From positions 1,271,001-1,335,000 of the forward strand of contig NZ_CP152050.1 in NCBI RefSeq assembly GCF_038632915.1: a DNA stretch of 64,000 nt, read 5' to 3'. Each line of letters begins with the position of its first letter. The stretch's first letter is position 1. Below, piece after piece: positions 9,559 to 19,139 of the stretch. The position numbers and the translations under genes were made by a program. This DNA comes from Paenisporosarcina sp. FSL H8-0542 (GTDB lineage: Bacteria > Bacillota > Bacilli > Bacillales_A > Planococcaceae). The notes below the pieces were generated by a model that was given only the letters and a program-made list of their open reading frames with translations, did no database searches and had not been told where the DNA came from.

Positions 9559-10533
9559 ATGACAAAAAAAGTAATCGTACTGGGTGAAGCACGTGAAGGT
9601 GCTTTACGTAATGTATCTTTTGAAACTATCGCTGCAGCTAAGAAAATTTCAGGCGGTGGAGAAGTTGTAGCAGTTCTTCTTGGAGACTCTGTACAATCAT
9701 TAGCAACTGAAATGATTCATTATGGAGCTGACCGTGCTGTCACTGTTGAGCATCCACATTTGAAATCTTATACATCTGATGGCTTCAGTCAGGCATTCAT
9801 GGCAGTTGTTGAAAGTGAAAGCCCAGATGCAGTTGTTTTCGGACATACAGCATTAGGCAAAGATTTGTCACCAAAAGTGGCAAGTAAACTAAAATCAGGT
9901 CTTATTTCTGATGTTACTGATATCGAAGGAGAAGGCGCTGACGCTGTATTTATCCGTCCGATTTTCTCAGGTAAAGCATTCGAAAAAGTGAAAATCAAAG
10001 ATGGTATTGATTTCATTACAATCCGTCCTAACAATATTGAACCTTTAGCTCACGATGCTAGTCGTTCAGGCGATGTTTCATCTTTATCTGTGGATATCAC
10101 GAACCTTCGCACTGTCATCAAAGAAGTTGTTCGTAAATCAACTGAAGGCGTAGATTTATCAGAAGCGAAAGTTATCGTTGCTGGTGGTCGTGGCGTGAAG
10201 AGTGAAGATGGATTTGAGCCGTTAAAAGAGTTAGCAAATCTTTTAGGTGGTGCTGTTGGTGCATCTCGTGGTGCATGTGACGCTGACTACTGTGACTACT
10301 CTCTTCAAATTGGTCAAACAGGTAAAGTGGTAACACCTGACCTTTATATTGCAGCAGGTATTTCTGGAGCAATCCAACATTTAGCTGGTATGTCAAACTC
10401 GAAAATCATTGTTGCAATCAATAAAGATCCTGAAGCAAACATTTTCAAAGTAGCTGACTATGGTATTGTTGGTGACTTGTTCGAGGTCATTCCAATGTTG
10501 ACTGAAGAATTCAAGAAAATGAAAGCTAACTAA
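9559..10533 (+). CDS. etfA: Electron transfer flavoprotein alpha subunit
   Basis: A 324-residue EtfA. The C-terminal FAD domain shows VAGGRGVKSEDGFEPL (about 206-221), GASRGACDADYC, QIGQTGKVVTPDLYIA and GISGAIQHLAGM, followed by the conserved INKDPEANIF. It holds the FAD of the heterodimeric flavoprotein. AATTGGAGGG precedes ATG 9559. It is the last gene of the beta-oxidation operon and is followed by a terminator. Confidence 0.96.
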   Translation: MTKKVIVLGEAREGALRNVSFETIAAAKKISGGGEVVAVLLGDSVQSLATEMIHYGADRAVTVEHPHLKSYTSDGFSQAFMAVVESESPDAVVFGHTALGKDLSPKVASKLKSGLISDVTDIEGEGADAVFIRPIFSGKAFEKVKIKDGIDFITIRPNNIEPLAHDASRSGDVSSLSVDITNLRTVIKEVVRKSTEGVDLSEAKVIVAGGRGVKSEDGFEPLKELANLLGGAVGASRGACDADYCDYSLQIGQTGKVVTPDLYIAAGISGAIQHLAGMSNSKIIVAINKDPEANIFKVADYGIVGDLFEVIPMLTEEFKKMKAN

Positions 10534-10544
10534 TATTAATTACG

Positions 10545-10580
10545 ACTCCGCGAAGCGAAAGCTTGCGGAGTTTTGTTTTA
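10545..10580 (+). terminator. Terminator after etfA
   Basis: ACTCCGC (10545-10551) and GCGGAGT (10565-10571) form a stem, followed by TTTTGTTTT. Confidence 0.75.
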
Positions 10581-10883
10581 GCAATAAAAAAGAATACTAG
10601 AAGACGAGAGAGTGCATAGGGACTGGCATTTAGAGAGCGAGAAGCGGTTCCCTTTCCGCGAACGAACTTGCAAGTATCATCTCTCGTTCAAATTAGGACG
10701 GAATTGGTTAGTTGCTCCAAAATCTTGAAAGTAGCTCTCATTTTCAAAAAGTTTCTCCAAAGAATGAGCAGTAATTATTATGTTCATTTTTAGCTATTAA
10801 AAGGTTGAGCAAAAAAGTAGAAGCACTATTTACCACATGCTATACTACGTTTAGAGTTTGTATTTAGAGGAGGATGTTTTAAT
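10581..10883. repeat. Intergenic repeat-like DNA between etfA and trxA
   Basis: No gene is seen. ACGAGAG at 10604 and CTCTCGT at 10681-10687 bracket a GC-richer segment with a CTTGCAAG palindrome. After it comes a stretch of loosely repeated phrases, such as TTAGTTGCTCCAAAATC and AAAGTAGCTC, which resemble those after sdhB (19150-19330). It looks like a decayed, genome-scattered intergenic repeat. The trxA promoter must lie in the last 80 bases. Confidence 0.4.
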
Positions 10884-11198
10884 ATGGCAATTGTACACGG
10901 AACAGATCAAAGCTTTTCAAGTGAAATTTCAGACGGCTTAGTTTTAGTCGATTTTTGGGCACCTTGGTGTGGACCATGTAAAATGATCGCTCCAGTTCTT
11001 GAAGAATTAGATGCTGAGATGAGTGGCAAAGTAAAAATCGTAAAAGTTGATGTAGATGAAAACCAAGAAACAGCTAGCAACTTCGGGATTATGTCAATTC
11101 CGACATTGGTACTTTTCAAAGACGGGCAACCTGTCGATAAAGTAGTTGGATTCAACCCGAAAGAAGCTTTGGTTGAATTAGTAAACAAACACGCATAA
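10884..11198 (+). CDS. trxA: Thioredoxin
   Basis: A 104-residue thioredoxin with the redox motif WCGPC (about residues 29-33), the [11 protein letters not shown] context and the cis-proline segment MSIPTLVLF. It reduces protein disulfides in the cytosol using thioredoxin reductase. GAGGAGG lies eight bases before ATG. A strong terminator follows, so it is a single-gene unit in the usual place between etfA and uvrC. Confidence 0.97.
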   Translation: MAIVHGTDQSFSSEISDGLVLVDFWAPWCGPCKMIAPVLEELDAEMSGKVKIVKVDVDENQETASNFGIMSIPTLVLFKDGQPVDKVVGFNPKEALVELVNKHA

Positions 11199-11246
11199 TC
11201 TTTTCAATTGACGTTCTAGTCTTATATTGTAAAAGAAATATTATTA

Positions 11247-11278
11247 AAACCGGGTACCCATGGGCACCCGGTTTTTTT
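11247..11278 (+). terminator. Terminator after trxA
   Basis: A near-perfect hairpin AACCGGGT...ACCCGGTT followed by seven T. Confidence 0.9.
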
Positions 11279-11293
11279 AAACAGGTGATGAAA

Positions 11294-13087
11294 ATGATGA
11301 ATGATTTAATTCAACAGAAATGTGCGATTTTACCTGATCAACCAGGTGTTTACTTAATGAAAGATCGCCAAAGCACTATTATTTATGTGGGCAAAGCCAA
11401 AGTGTTGAAAAATCGTGTGCGTTCTTATTTTACGGGGAGTCATGATGGAAAAACACAGAGACTCGTCCAGGAAATTGAAGATTTTGAGTACATCGTAACA
11501 TCTTCAGATATTGAAGCTCTCATTCTGGAATTGAATTTAATCAAGAAGCATGATCCGAAATATAACATCATGCTCAAAGATGATAAAACGTATCCTTATA
11601 TAAAAATAACAGGTGAAAATCATCCGAAATTAATTACAACCAGAATCGTTAAAAAGGATAAAGGGAAATATTTTGGTCCTTATCCAAACGCATATGCGGC
11701 GAGTGAAACGAAAAAATTACTGGATCGTTTATACCCGTTACGCAAATGTCCGACATTACCAGATCGGGTTTGTTTGTATTATCATTTGGGCCAGTGTTTA
11801 GCTCCTTGCGTTAAAACAATCGAGCAAGACGCATACAGAAAAATTATTGATGAAATCACACGGTTCTTAAACGGTGGCTATCAGCAAGTCAAACAAGAAT
11901 TGACGGAAAAAATGTCATCGGCAGCAGAGAACTTAGAGTTTGAAAGAGCAAAAGAATACCGTGATCAAATCACACATATTGAAACGGTCATGGAAAAACA
12001 AAAAATGACGACCAATGATTTTACCGACCGTGATATTTTTGGTTATGCCATCGATAAGGGCTGGATGTGTGTGCAAGTATTCTTTGTACGCCAAGGGAAG
12101 TTAATCGAGCGAGATGTTTCATTATTCCCGTTATATCAAGATCCAGAAGATGAATTCCTGACGTTCCTCGGTCAGTTTTATGATAAACCGAATCATATCA
12201 AGCCAAAAGAAGTATATTTGCCAAGTGCGGTGGATTTGCAACTGGCAAGCCAGCTTCTTGAAGTAAAAGTGGCTTCTCCGAGTCGTGGGCAGAAAAAACA
12301 AATGATTGATCTGGCGACGAAGAATGCAGAAATCGCTATCCGTGAAAAATTCCAGCTCCTAGACCGACAGGAACAACGAACGATTGGTGCAGTGGAAGAA
12401 CTGGGGATTGCAATGGATATTGCGCCTCCTCTTCGAATTGAGGCATTCGATAATTCACATATTTATGGAGCAGATGCCGTCTCAGCAATGGTATCGTTTA
12501 TTGATGGAAGACCGAATAAAAAGGACTATCGAAAATACAAAACGAAAACAGCTGCCCGTCATGATGATTACGGAGCCATGCGTGAAGTCATTCGTAGACG
12601 TTATACTCGTGTGCTGAAGGATGAATTGCCTCTCCCCGATTTAATTGTCATTGATGGTGGGAAAGGGCAAATGGAAATCGCCCGTGAAGTGATTGAAGAT
12701 GAACTCGGTTTGTCTATTCCGATTGCAGGATTAGCCAAGGATGCGAAGCACCAGACATCTTCGTTGTTATATGGGGAACCCCCACAGATCATTCCCTTGA
12801 AACGAACAAGTGAGGGGTTTTATTTGCTACAACGGATTCAGGACGAAGTGCATCGATTTGCGATTACATTCCATCGGCAACAGCGTGGGAAACAGACGAT
12901 TGCTTCCGCTTTGGATGGGTTTGAAGGAATCGGTCCTAAACGCAAAAAAATGTTGTTGAAGCACTTTGGCTCTGTAAAACGAATCAAAGAAGCATCAGTG
13001 GAAGAGCTGAAACAATCAGGTTTGCCATTGCAAATCGCGGAATCCATGTCTGAATATTTTCAAAATGAGTCATTGTCAAAAGAGTGA
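11294..13087 (+). CDS. uvrC: Excinuclease ABC subunit C
   Basis: A 597-residue UvrC making both incisions around bulky DNA lesions in nucleotide excision repair. The N-terminal GIY-YIG nuclease has PGVYLMKD and [12 protein letters not shown]; then comes the UVR motif around [15 protein letters not shown] (about 210), the C-terminal RNase H-like nuclease ([18 protein letters not shown]) and tandem HhH motifs near the end ([11 protein letters not shown]). AGGTGATG lies just before several in-frame starts; ATG 11294 gives the best spacing. Length is normal. Confidence 0.95.
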   Translation: MMNDLIQQKCAILPDQPGVYLMKDRQSTIIYVGKAKVLKNRVRSYFTGSHDGKTQRLVQEIEDFEYIVTSSDIEALILELNLIKKHDPKYNIMLKDDKTYPYIKITGENHPKLITTRIVKKDKGKYFGPYPNAYAASETKKLLDRLYPLRKCPTLPDRVCLYYHLGQCLAPCVKTIEQDAYRKIIDEITRFLNGGYQQVKQELTEKMSSAAENLEFERAKEYRDQITHIETVMEKQKMTTNDFTDRDIFGYAIDKGWMCVQVFFVRQGKLIERDVSLFPLYQDPEDEFLTFLGQFYDKPNHIKPKEVYLPSAVDLQLASQLLEVKVASPSRGQKKQMIDLATKNAEIAIREKFQLLDRQEQRTIGAVEELGIAMDIAPPLRIEAFDNSHIYGADAVSAMVSFIDGRPNKKDYRKYKTKTAARHDDYGAMREVIRRRYTRVLKDELPLPDLIVIDGGKGQMEIAREVIEDELGLSIPIAGLAKDAKHQTSSLLYGEPPQIIPLKRTSEGFYLLQRIQDEVHRFAITFHRQQRGKQTIASALDGFEGIGPKRKKMLLKHFGSVKRIKEASVEELKQSGLPLQIAESMSEYFQNESLSKE

Positions 13088-13173
13088 GTATATGATATTC
13101 TTGACTCACTGAAATTGAATCACTGATGTATGTTCAATAAGGAGCATCCGCTTCCTTTTGAACAAACATCGAA

Positions 13174-13428
13174 TAAGTGGTGATAGAGGCGCGGAAATCA
13201 ACAGTAGCTTTCTCGAGGATGAACAGATCCGTTGAAGGAAAGTGAAAGGGAAATTCGCCGAAGTTCGACATCCTGTATCAGATGTCGTGCTGGTTTTGCA
13301 TTGAATAAATGCAGGATTGTCAGAATCTAATCGATTCTGGAGGGCTATCTCACATGGACGCTTCTTTTGAACGTGCATGCATGGAGACAGCTTTTCACGG
13401 ATTACCCGTAGATAAGGCTGTCTTTTTT
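13174..13428 (+). promoter_or_regulatory. Lysine riboswitch (L box) with terminator, lysC leader
   Basis: The stretch has the L-box phrases in order: GTGATAGAGGCGCG (13179-13192), GAAAGGGAAATTCGCCGAAG (13244-13263), TGCATTGAATAAATGCA and GGAGGGCTATCTCAC (13338-13352). A terminator stem then pairs AGACAGCTTT (13385-13394) with AAGGCTGTCT (13414-13423), followed by a T-run. Lysine binding should favour the terminator and switch lysC off. This explains why the open frame that starts upstream (13309) is not coding there. Confidence 0.95.
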
Positions 13429-13458
13429 AGCTTCTTTGGAAATAAGGGAGAGTTTACA

Positions 13459-14682
13459 TTGAGTCGCATTGTCATGAAATTTGGTGGTACGTCCGTAGGC
13501 AACACTGAACGGATCCGTAATGTCGCAAAACGCATAATCGGTGAAACAGCAAAAGGCCATGAAATCGTAGTAGTCGTATCAGCGATGGGGAAAACGACAG
13601 ATGAATTAATGAGTCTAGCTGGGGATTTATCTGCAGAACCTTCAAAACGTGAAATGGACATGTTGCTGTCAACAGGGGAACAAGTAACAATTGCTTTGTT
13701 GACAATGGCACTTCAACATATGGGGCAAGATGCGGTTTCGTTTACGGGATGGCAGGCAGGAATCGGAACGGAATCCGTTCATCGCAATGCTCGAATCGAA
13801 CATATAGATACTGTTCGTATGGAGCAGGCTTTGACGGATGGAAAAGTGGTTGTTGTAGCCGGATTCCAAGGGATGGATACGTATGGAGAAATTACGACAC
13901 TCGGACGTGGTGGGTCGGATACGACGGCGGTTGCAATTGCAGCATCGCTAGGAGCGGACCAGTGTGATATTTACACGGATGTCGATGGCATCTATACGTC
14001 AGACCCTCGATATGTGGATGGGGCAAGAAAATTGCAGGAGCTATCCTATGACGAAATGCTGGAACTTGCTAACTTAGGAGCTGGGGTTTTGCATCCTAGG
14101 GCAGTGGAATTCGCTAAAAATTATTGCATGCCACTAAGTGTCCGTTCTAGCTTAAGTGAAGATACAGGAACCATATTATTGGAGGAACCTACTATGGAAA
14201 AAAACTTGATAGTGCGTGGTGTCGCATTCGAACCGGAAATTGTAAGGGTTACGGTAGGCTATGAAGTGCCTTTTAACGGCTCACTAGCCAAAATTTTCAC
14301 TACTCTTGCAAAACATCATGTAAACGTTGATATCATTGTTCAAAGCATTATGGAAGGCGTGCAGCCAAGTGTTTCTTTCTCCATTAAGAAAGAAGATTAT
14401 GCAGAAACTGTTCAAGTCTTGGAAAGTAAAAAAACGGAGTTGGGATACCAATCTACCAATTTTGAAGTTGGATTGGCCAAAGTGTCGATTGTTGGGTCAG
14501 GAATGGTTTCAAATCCAGGGGTTGCTGCACAAATGTTCGATCGCCTCCGCAAAGAAGGAATTCCCGTGAAAATGGTCAGTACTTCGGAAATTAAAGTTTC
14601 GGTTGTTGTACCTGAAAGTGCGATGCTACAAGCCACAAATGCATTGCATGATGAATTTGGATTAGCTGTTGTTCGAGTATAA
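13459..14682 (+). CDS. lysC: Lysine-regulated aspartokinase, alpha subunit
   Basis: A 407-residue aspartokinase from TTG 13459, preceded by AAGGGAGAG; the longer frame from 13309 runs through the riboswitch and is rejected. It phosphorylates aspartate, the first step to lysine, threonine, methionine and diaminopimelate. Kinase motifs: VMKFGGTSVGN (5-15), GRGGSDTTAVAIAA, YTDVDGIYTSDPR. Two ACT domains follow (about 260-407). The riboswitch shows lysine control. The gene also encodes a beta subunit from an internal start (separate entry). Confidence 0.95.
   Translation: MSRIVMKFGGTSVGNTERIRNVAKRIIGETAKGHEIVVVVSAMGKTTDELMSLAGDLSAEPSKREMDMLLSTGEQVTIALLTMALQHMGQDAVSFTGWQAGIGTESVHRNARIEHIDTVRMEQALTDGKVVVVAGFQGMDTYGEITTLGRGGSDTTAVAIAASLGADQCDIYTDVDGIYTSDPRYVDGARKLQELSYDEMLELANLGAGVLHPRAVEFAKNYCMPLSVRSSLSEDTGTILLEEPTMEKNLIVRGVAFEPEIVRVTVGYEVPFNGSLAKIFTTLAKHHVNVDIIVQSIMEGVQPSVSFSIKKEDYAETVQVLESKKTELGYQSTNFEVGLAKVSIVGSGMVSNPGVAAQMFDRLRKEGIPVKMVSTSEIKVSVVVPESAMLQATNALHDEFGLAVVRV
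14194..14682 (+). CDS. lysC: Aspartokinase beta subunit from internal in-frame start
   Basis: ATG 14194 lies in frame inside lysC and has a very good ribosome site, TTGGAGG, seven bases before it. Translation gives a 162-residue chain, MEKNLIVRGVAFEPEIV and onward, containing the two ACT domains. B. subtilis aspartokinase II is an alpha2-beta2 enzyme whose beta chain arises in just this way. The site is seen directly; use of it here is inferred. Confidence 0.8.
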   Translation: MEKNLIVRGVAFEPEIVRVTVGYEVPFNGSLAKIFTTLAKHHVNVDIIVQSIMEGVQPSVSFSIKKEDYAETVQVLESKKTELGYQSTNFEVGLAKVSIVGSGMVSNPGVAAQMFDRLRKEGIPVKMVSTSEIKVSVVVPESAMLQATNALHDEFGLAVVRV

Positions 14683-14741
14683 AAACATTTCATGATATGA
14701 TGAAAATAGTTTCATAATCATCATGAGAGGCAGTGAGATAA

Positions 14742-15113
14742 ATGAACTGGCATATCGTGGAGGATTTAATTAAAAAAGCACAACGTGATGGACAGTTTGA
14801 CAATTTGCCGGGAGCTGGGAAACCGTTACCGCCGGATGAATTTGCCCATTATCCAGAAGACATTCGTATGGTAATGCGCATTTTAAAAAACTCAGGGCAT
14901 GATGAAGAAGCTCAGTTCGTGAAAGAAGAAATGAGTGACTTAGAGCATCAAATGAAAAAAGCCACACAACGCGAAAAAACAGAACTTGAACAGCAATATA
15001 ATCAAAGACTCACCCAATTGAACCGTATGTTATCTCAAAAAGGAATCAAAACAAATAGTAATGTTTTTAAACAATATCAGTCTCAATTGGATAACAGATT
15101 GAATTGGGATTGA
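14742..15113 (+). CDS. DUF1992 / DnaJ-C28-like conserved protein
   Basis: A 123-residue soluble protein. The first 70 residues match DUF1992 (the DNAJC28 conserved region): VEDLIKKAQRDGQFDNLPGAGKPL and PEDIRMVMRILKN. A charged helical tail (about 70-115) follows. Its function is unknown. AGAGGCAGTGAG lies upstream of ATG. A strong hairpin follows, shared with the convergent gene. Confidence 0.8.
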   Translation: MNWHIVEDLIKKAQRDGQFDNLPGAGKPLPPDEFAHYPEDIRMVMRILKNSGHDEEAQFVKEEMSDLEHQMKKATQREKTELEQQYNQRLTQLNRMLSQKGIKTNSNVFKQYQSQLDNRLNWD

Positions 15114-15116
15114 AAA

Positions 15117-15160
15117 AAGCGGGCAGACACTCCATTTGGAAGTGACTGCCCGCTTTCTTT
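15117..15160. terminator. Bidirectional terminator between convergent genes
   Basis: AAAGCGGGCAG and CTGCCCGCTTT form an 11-bp stem with A-rich and T-rich flanks, so it can serve both the DUF1992 gene and the convergent yslB. Confidence 0.85.
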
Positions 15161-15200
15161 TCAGCTTCAACTCGATTTTTACTATCGAGTCAGTGAAGCT

Positions 15201-15614
15201 TTAAACTTTTTCTTTTAGATCCCATTTCACATGGAATTGAACGGAGTTTTTCTTCAGTTGTTTTTCTTCAAAGCATTCTGTCATAAAACCACCCAGTTTT
15301 TGTTGCTGCTGAGCCAGGAATCCTGCTTCCAGGCGGAAACATCGTTTCTCGAACTGCAGGGCATCGGGTTCTCCAGTCAATACATAAAATGCTTCATCTT
15401 TTGTACTTTGTTCAAGTGTTAGAATGCCCCAGCCCGCTTCTTGAAAAAAAGATGTCGTTTCTTCCATGGAAAACATCTGGAACTTGCGGGCTAAATCTTT
15501 TCCGGCCCAATATAAAATATCTTCTTCGTGTTTCCCTAAAATTGTCGAAAGTACATGATCTCGAATTAATTCGTAACCAAAAGTGGGTACCTTTTTTGTC
15601 TCTGTCATTGTCAT
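15201..15614 (-). CDS. yslB: YslB family protein (DUF2507)
   Basis: A 137-residue protein from the ATG at 15614 on the minus strand; a longer TTG reading begins at 15647 but the ribosome site AAAGCGGG fits the ATG. Features VPTFGYELIRDHVLSTILG and ILYWAGKDLARKFQ are typical of YslB/DUF2507, a V4R-like heme- or ligand-binding fold of unknown role that sits next to sdhC in Bacillus. It is convergent with the DUF1992 gene and divergent from sdhC. Confidence 0.85.
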   Translation of the reverse strand: MTMTETKKVPTFGYELIRDHVLSTILGKHEEDILYWAGKDLARKFQMFSMEETTSFFQEAGWGILTLEQSTKDEAFYVLTGEPDALQFEKRCFRLEAGFLAQQQQKLGGFMTECFEEKQLKKNSVQFHVKWDLKEKV

Positions 15615-15749
15615 CTGAATCCCGCTTTCTGGCTTAATTGCCTTCAAACTTTTTTAATATAAGAATTTTTCATGGACAAGGTAGTTAAAATAGTACAACA
15701 CCGAGAATTTACCTGATTTAAATTGCCTTATGTAGTGGGCTTCCTTGCC

Positions 15750-15778
15750 TTGACGCTCCCTTATGATGGGAGTACAAT
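15750..15778 (+). promoter_or_regulatory. sdh operon promoter with a palindrome in the spacer
   Basis: TTGACG (15750-15755), a 17-bp spacer and TACAAT (15773-15778). The spacer itself is an inverted repeat, CTCCC-TTATGAT-GGGAG, which could be an operator. Confidence 0.7.
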
Positions 15779-15889
15779 AAACATGTCATAATATTGTACC
15801 ATGATGAGATATGCAGTCAATGTTGCTTTCGTTCCATACGAAGGTCTGATCTTGTCTGCCTATTTTCAGTACTGAGGGGGGTAACAGTC

Positions 15890-16501
15890 TTGTCGAAAGA
15901 TCGTGAATTTTATTTGCGCCGTTTACATTCTTTACTTGGAATCATTCCAGTAGGATTGTTCGTGACGCAGCATTTGGTTGTTAACCATTTTGCTACAAGA
16001 GGAGAAGAGGCTTTTAACAAAGCATCTCACTTCATGGAAAGTTTACCATTCGTATTGTTTTTAGAATGGTTTGTCATCTACATTCCATTGATGTTCCATG
16101 CGTTCTATGGTGTGTACATAGCCTTTACTGCGAAAAATAACACACAGCGTTATGGTACATTCCGTAACTGGATGTTTGTTTTGCAACGTATTACCGGGGT
16201 CATTCTAGTCGTGTTTATCGCATGGCATTTATTCGAGACACGATTCCAAAAAGCAATTGGTGCTGATGAAGTTAACTTTGACATGATGGCTGATATATTA
16301 GCAAATCCATTAATGTTTGTATTCTACGTGGTTGGTGTTGTATCTGCAACATTCCATTTAGCTAACGGTATTTGGTCATTCTTGGTAAGCTGGGGTATCA
16401 CTCAATCACCTAGGTCACAACGAATTTCAACTTACGTGACGATCGGTATCTTCTTAGCATTGACAGTAATCGGCGTTCGTGCACTTCTTGCATTCGTGTA
16501 A
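15890..16501 (+). CDS. sdhC: Succinate dehydrogenase cytochrome b558 subunit
   Basis: A 203-residue membrane anchor from TTG 15890, preceded by GAGGGGGG; the frame from 15794 has no ribosome site. Five membrane helices carry histidines for two hemes b, for example in LFVTQHLVVNHF, LMFHAFYGVYIAF, FIAWHLFETR and ATFHLANGIW. This is the Bacillus-type SdhC, which passes electrons from SdhAB to menaquinone. First gene of sdhCAB. Confidence 0.95.
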   Translation: MSKDREFYLRRLHSLLGIIPVGLFVTQHLVVNHFATRGEEAFNKASHFMESLPFVLFLEWFVIYIPLMFHAFYGVYIAFTAKNNTQRYGTFRNWMFVLQRITGVILVVFIAWHLFETRFQKAIGADEVNFDMMADILANPLMFVFYVVGVVSATFHLANGIWSFLVSWGITQSPRSQRISTYVTIGIFLALTVIGVRALLAFV

Positions 16502-16552
16502 TAAGTTTCTGAAATTGCTTGATTACTATTAAAAAGAGGAGTGAGAAGAATC

Positions 16553-18307
16553 ATGGCAAAAAGTAAATTGATTGTTGTCGGCGGTGGTCTAGCTGGTTTA
16601 ATGGCAACAATGAAAGCAGCAGAAGAAGGAACAACAGTAGAATTATTCTCATTAGTTCCTGTTAAACGCTCACACTCAGTGTGTGCTCAGGGCGGAATTA
16701 ACGGAGCATTAAATACAAAAGGTGAAGGCGATTCAACTGACAATCACTTTGATGATACAGTATACGGCGGGGATTTCCTTGCGAATCAACCACCAGTAAA
16801 AGCATTGGCAGAAGCAGCACCTGGAATCATTCGATTATTCGATCGTATGGGTGTTATGTTTAACCGTACACCTGAAGGGTTATTAGATTTCCGTCGTTTC
16901 GGGGGAACAATGTTCCATCGTACAGCTTTCGCAGGCGCTACAACTGGTCAACAATTGCTTTATGCACTTGATGAACAAGTACGTCGCTACGAAGTTGACG
17001 GTCTTGTAACGAAATACGAAAACTGGGAATTCCTAGGTGCAATCTTAGATGACGACGGCGTTTGTCGCGGAATCATGGCTCAAAACTTGAAAACTATGGA
17101 AATCCGTCCTTTCCGTGGTGACGCTGTCATCATGGCAACAGGTGGTCCTGGTATTATTTTTGGAAAATCAACAAACTCTATAATCAATACAGGCTCTGCA
17201 GCTTCAATTGTTTATCAACAAGGTGCAACCTACGCAAATGGCGAATTCATTCAAATTCACCCTACAGCGATTCCAGGAGATGACAAACTTCGTTTAATGT
17301 CCGAATCAGCGCGTGGTGAAGGTGGACGTATTTGGACATATAAAGACGGTAAACCTTGGTACTTCCTTGAAGAAAAATATCCTAGTTACGGGAACTTGGT
17401 ACCTCGTGATATCGCAACTCGCGAAATTTTTGATGTGTGTGTTAACCAAAAACTTGGGGTTAACGGCGAAAACATGGTATTCTTGGATCTTTCACACAAA
17501 GACCCGAAAGAATTGGATATCAAGCTTGGCGGAATCATTGAAATTTATGAGAAATTCACAGGTGAAGATCCCCGTAAACTTCCAATGAAAATCTTCCCAG
17601 CAGTCCATTATTCAATGGGCGGACTATGGGTTGACTACGATCAAATGACAACTATTCCTGGTTTATTTGCTGCAGGTGAGTGTGATTACTCTCAACATGG
17701 CGCAAACCGACTTGGAGCAAACTCATTACTTTCTGCAATTTATGGCGGAATGGTTGCAGGTCCTAACGCAGTTAAATATATGAGTGGACTAAAAACTCAT
17801 GCTGAAGATATGCCATCAACAATTTTTGATGCACACACGGCTGCAGAGCAACAAAAATGGGATGAAATTATGTCTCTTGACGGTACTGAAAATGCATATG
17901 TCTTGCATAAAGAGCTTGGCGAATGGATGACAGATAACGTAACAGTAGTTCGTTATAACGACCGTTTACAAGCAACTGATGAAAAAATTCAAGAACTTCT
18001 TGAGAGATTTAATAATATCAACATTAATGACACTCAAAAGTGGTCCAATCAAGGTGCTACTTTCGCGCGTCAATTGAAAAATATGCTATACTTAGCTCGC
18101 GTTATTACGCAAGGTGCATTGTTACGTAATGAAAGTCGTGGTGCTCACTACAAGCCAGATTTCCCAGAACGAGATGATGAGCAATTTATGAAAACAACTA
18201 TGGCGAATTTTGATCCAGCTACTGGAGCGCCGGTCATTCATTATGAAGAAATAGATGTTTCATTAATTCCACCACGTAAACGTGACTATTCATCGAAAGG
18301 GGATTAA
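16553..18307 (+). CDS. sdhA: Succinate dehydrogenase flavoprotein subunit
   Basis: A 584-residue flavoprotein that oxidises succinate to fumarate. The FAD dinucleotide site is VVGGGLAGLMA (about 7-17), the covalent-FAD region is SHSVCAQGGINGAL, and the active-site stretches are GGTMFHRTAFAG, ESARGEGGRIW and the HGANRLGANSLL loop. ATG 16553 has AGAGGAG upstream. sdhC lies 51 bases upstream and sdhB five bases downstream. Confidence 0.97.
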   Translation: MAKSKLIVVGGGLAGLMATMKAAEEGTTVELFSLVPVKRSHSVCAQGGINGALNTKGEGDSTDNHFDDTVYGGDFLANQPPVKALAEAAPGIIRLFDRMGVMFNRTPEGLLDFRRFGGTMFHRTAFAGATTGQQLLYALDEQVRRYEVDGLVTKYENWEFLGAILDDDGVCRGIMAQNLKTMEIRPFRGDAVIMATGGPGIIFGKSTNSIINTGSAASIVYQQGATYANGEFIQIHPTAIPGDDKLRLMSESARGEGGRIWTYKDGKPWYFLEEKYPSYGNLVPRDIATREIFDVCVNQKLGVNGENMVFLDLSHKDPKELDIKLGGIIEIYEKFTGEDPRKLPMKIFPAVHYSMGGLWVDYDQMTTIPGLFAAGECDYSQHGANRLGANSLLSAIYGGMVAGPNAVKYMSGLKTHAEDMPSTIFDAHTAAEQQKWDEIMSLDGTENAYVLHKELGEWMTDNVTVVRYNDRLQATDEKIQELLERFNNININDTQKWSNQGATFARQLKNMLYLARVITQGALLRNESRGAHYKPDFPERDDEQFMKTTMANFDPATGAPVIHYEEIDVSLIPPRKRDYSSKGD

Positions 18308-18312
18308 TAATC

Positions 18313-19086
18313 ATGAACGCAACAGCAACTAAAACCGTCGTTTTTGAGATCCTTCGTCAAGATTCTACGGATTCTACCCCGTATTGGGAAAAATTCGAGT
18401 TAGATTATCGTCCAAATATGAACGTTATATCTGGATTAATGGAAATTCGTCGTAATCCAGTAAATACAGATGGTAAACACACAACACCTGTAAACTGGGA
18501 TATGAACTGTTTGGAAGAAGTATGTGGAGCATGTTCGATGGTCATCAATGGCCGTCCACGTCAATCATGTACAGCTCTAGTTGATAAATTGGAGCAACCT
18601 ATTCGCTTAGAACCAATGAAAACATTCCCTGTTGTACGCGACTTAATTGTTGACCGTTCACGTATGTTTGATTCATTGAAAAAAGTTAAAGCTTGGGTTC
18701 CAATTGATGGATCTTATGATCTTGGCGATGGACCACGTATGCCTGAACGTAAACGTCAATGGGCATATGAACTATCTAAATGTATGACTTGTGGCGTTTG
18801 TTTGGAAGCTTGTCCAAACGTAAACACAAATTCAGATTTCATGGGCCCAGCACCGTTATCACAAGTACGTCTTATGAATGCGCATCCAACGGGTGCCATG
18901 AATAGAGACGAGCGTCTAAATTCCATCATGGGTGATGGCGGACTTGCAAACTGTGGTAACTCTCAAAACTGTGTAGTCGCATGTCCTAAAGGAATTCCTT
19001 TGACTACTTCTATCGCAGCTCTAAACCGTGATACTACGGTTCAAATGTTCAAAAACTTCTTCGGAAGCGACCACATGGTTGACTAA
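18313..19086 (+). CDS. sdhB: Succinate dehydrogenase iron-sulfur subunit
   Basis: A 257-residue protein with all three clusters visible: [2Fe-2S] ligands in CLEEVCGACSM and a later C near residue 77, then CMTCGVCLEACPN and CGNSQNCVVACPKG for the [4Fe-4S] and [3Fe-4S] centres. It wires SdhA to SdhC. It starts five bases after sdhA, and a terminator closes the operon. Confidence 0.97.
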   Translation: MNATATKTVVFEILRQDSTDSTPYWEKFELDYRPNMNVISGLMEIRRNPVNTDGKHTTPVNWDMNCLEEVCGACSMVINGRPRQSCTALVDKLEQPIRLEPMKTFPVVRDLIVDRSRMFDSLKKVKAWVPIDGSYDLGDGPRMPERKRQWAYELSKCMTCGVCLEACPNVNTNSDFMGPAPLSQVRLMNAHPTGAMNRDERLNSIMGDGGLANCGNSQNCVVACPKGIPLTTSIAALNRDTTVQMFKNFFGSDHMVD

Positions 19087-19102
19087 GAAGAGCTTAATTT
19101 GT

Positions 19103-19136
19103 CAGCCTCCCGCATTTTGCGAGAGGCTGCTTTTTT
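19103..19136 (+). terminator. Terminator after sdhB
   Basis: CAGCCTC (19103-19109) pairs with GAGGCTG (19123-19129); a T-run follows. Confidence 0.9.
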
Positions 19137-19139
19137 GTT

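Noticed and set aside
13309-13458. N-terminal extension of lysC
   Set aside because: The stretch is the 3' part of the lysine riboswitch and its terminator; TTG 13459 has a good ribosome site and matches the normal aspartokinase start.
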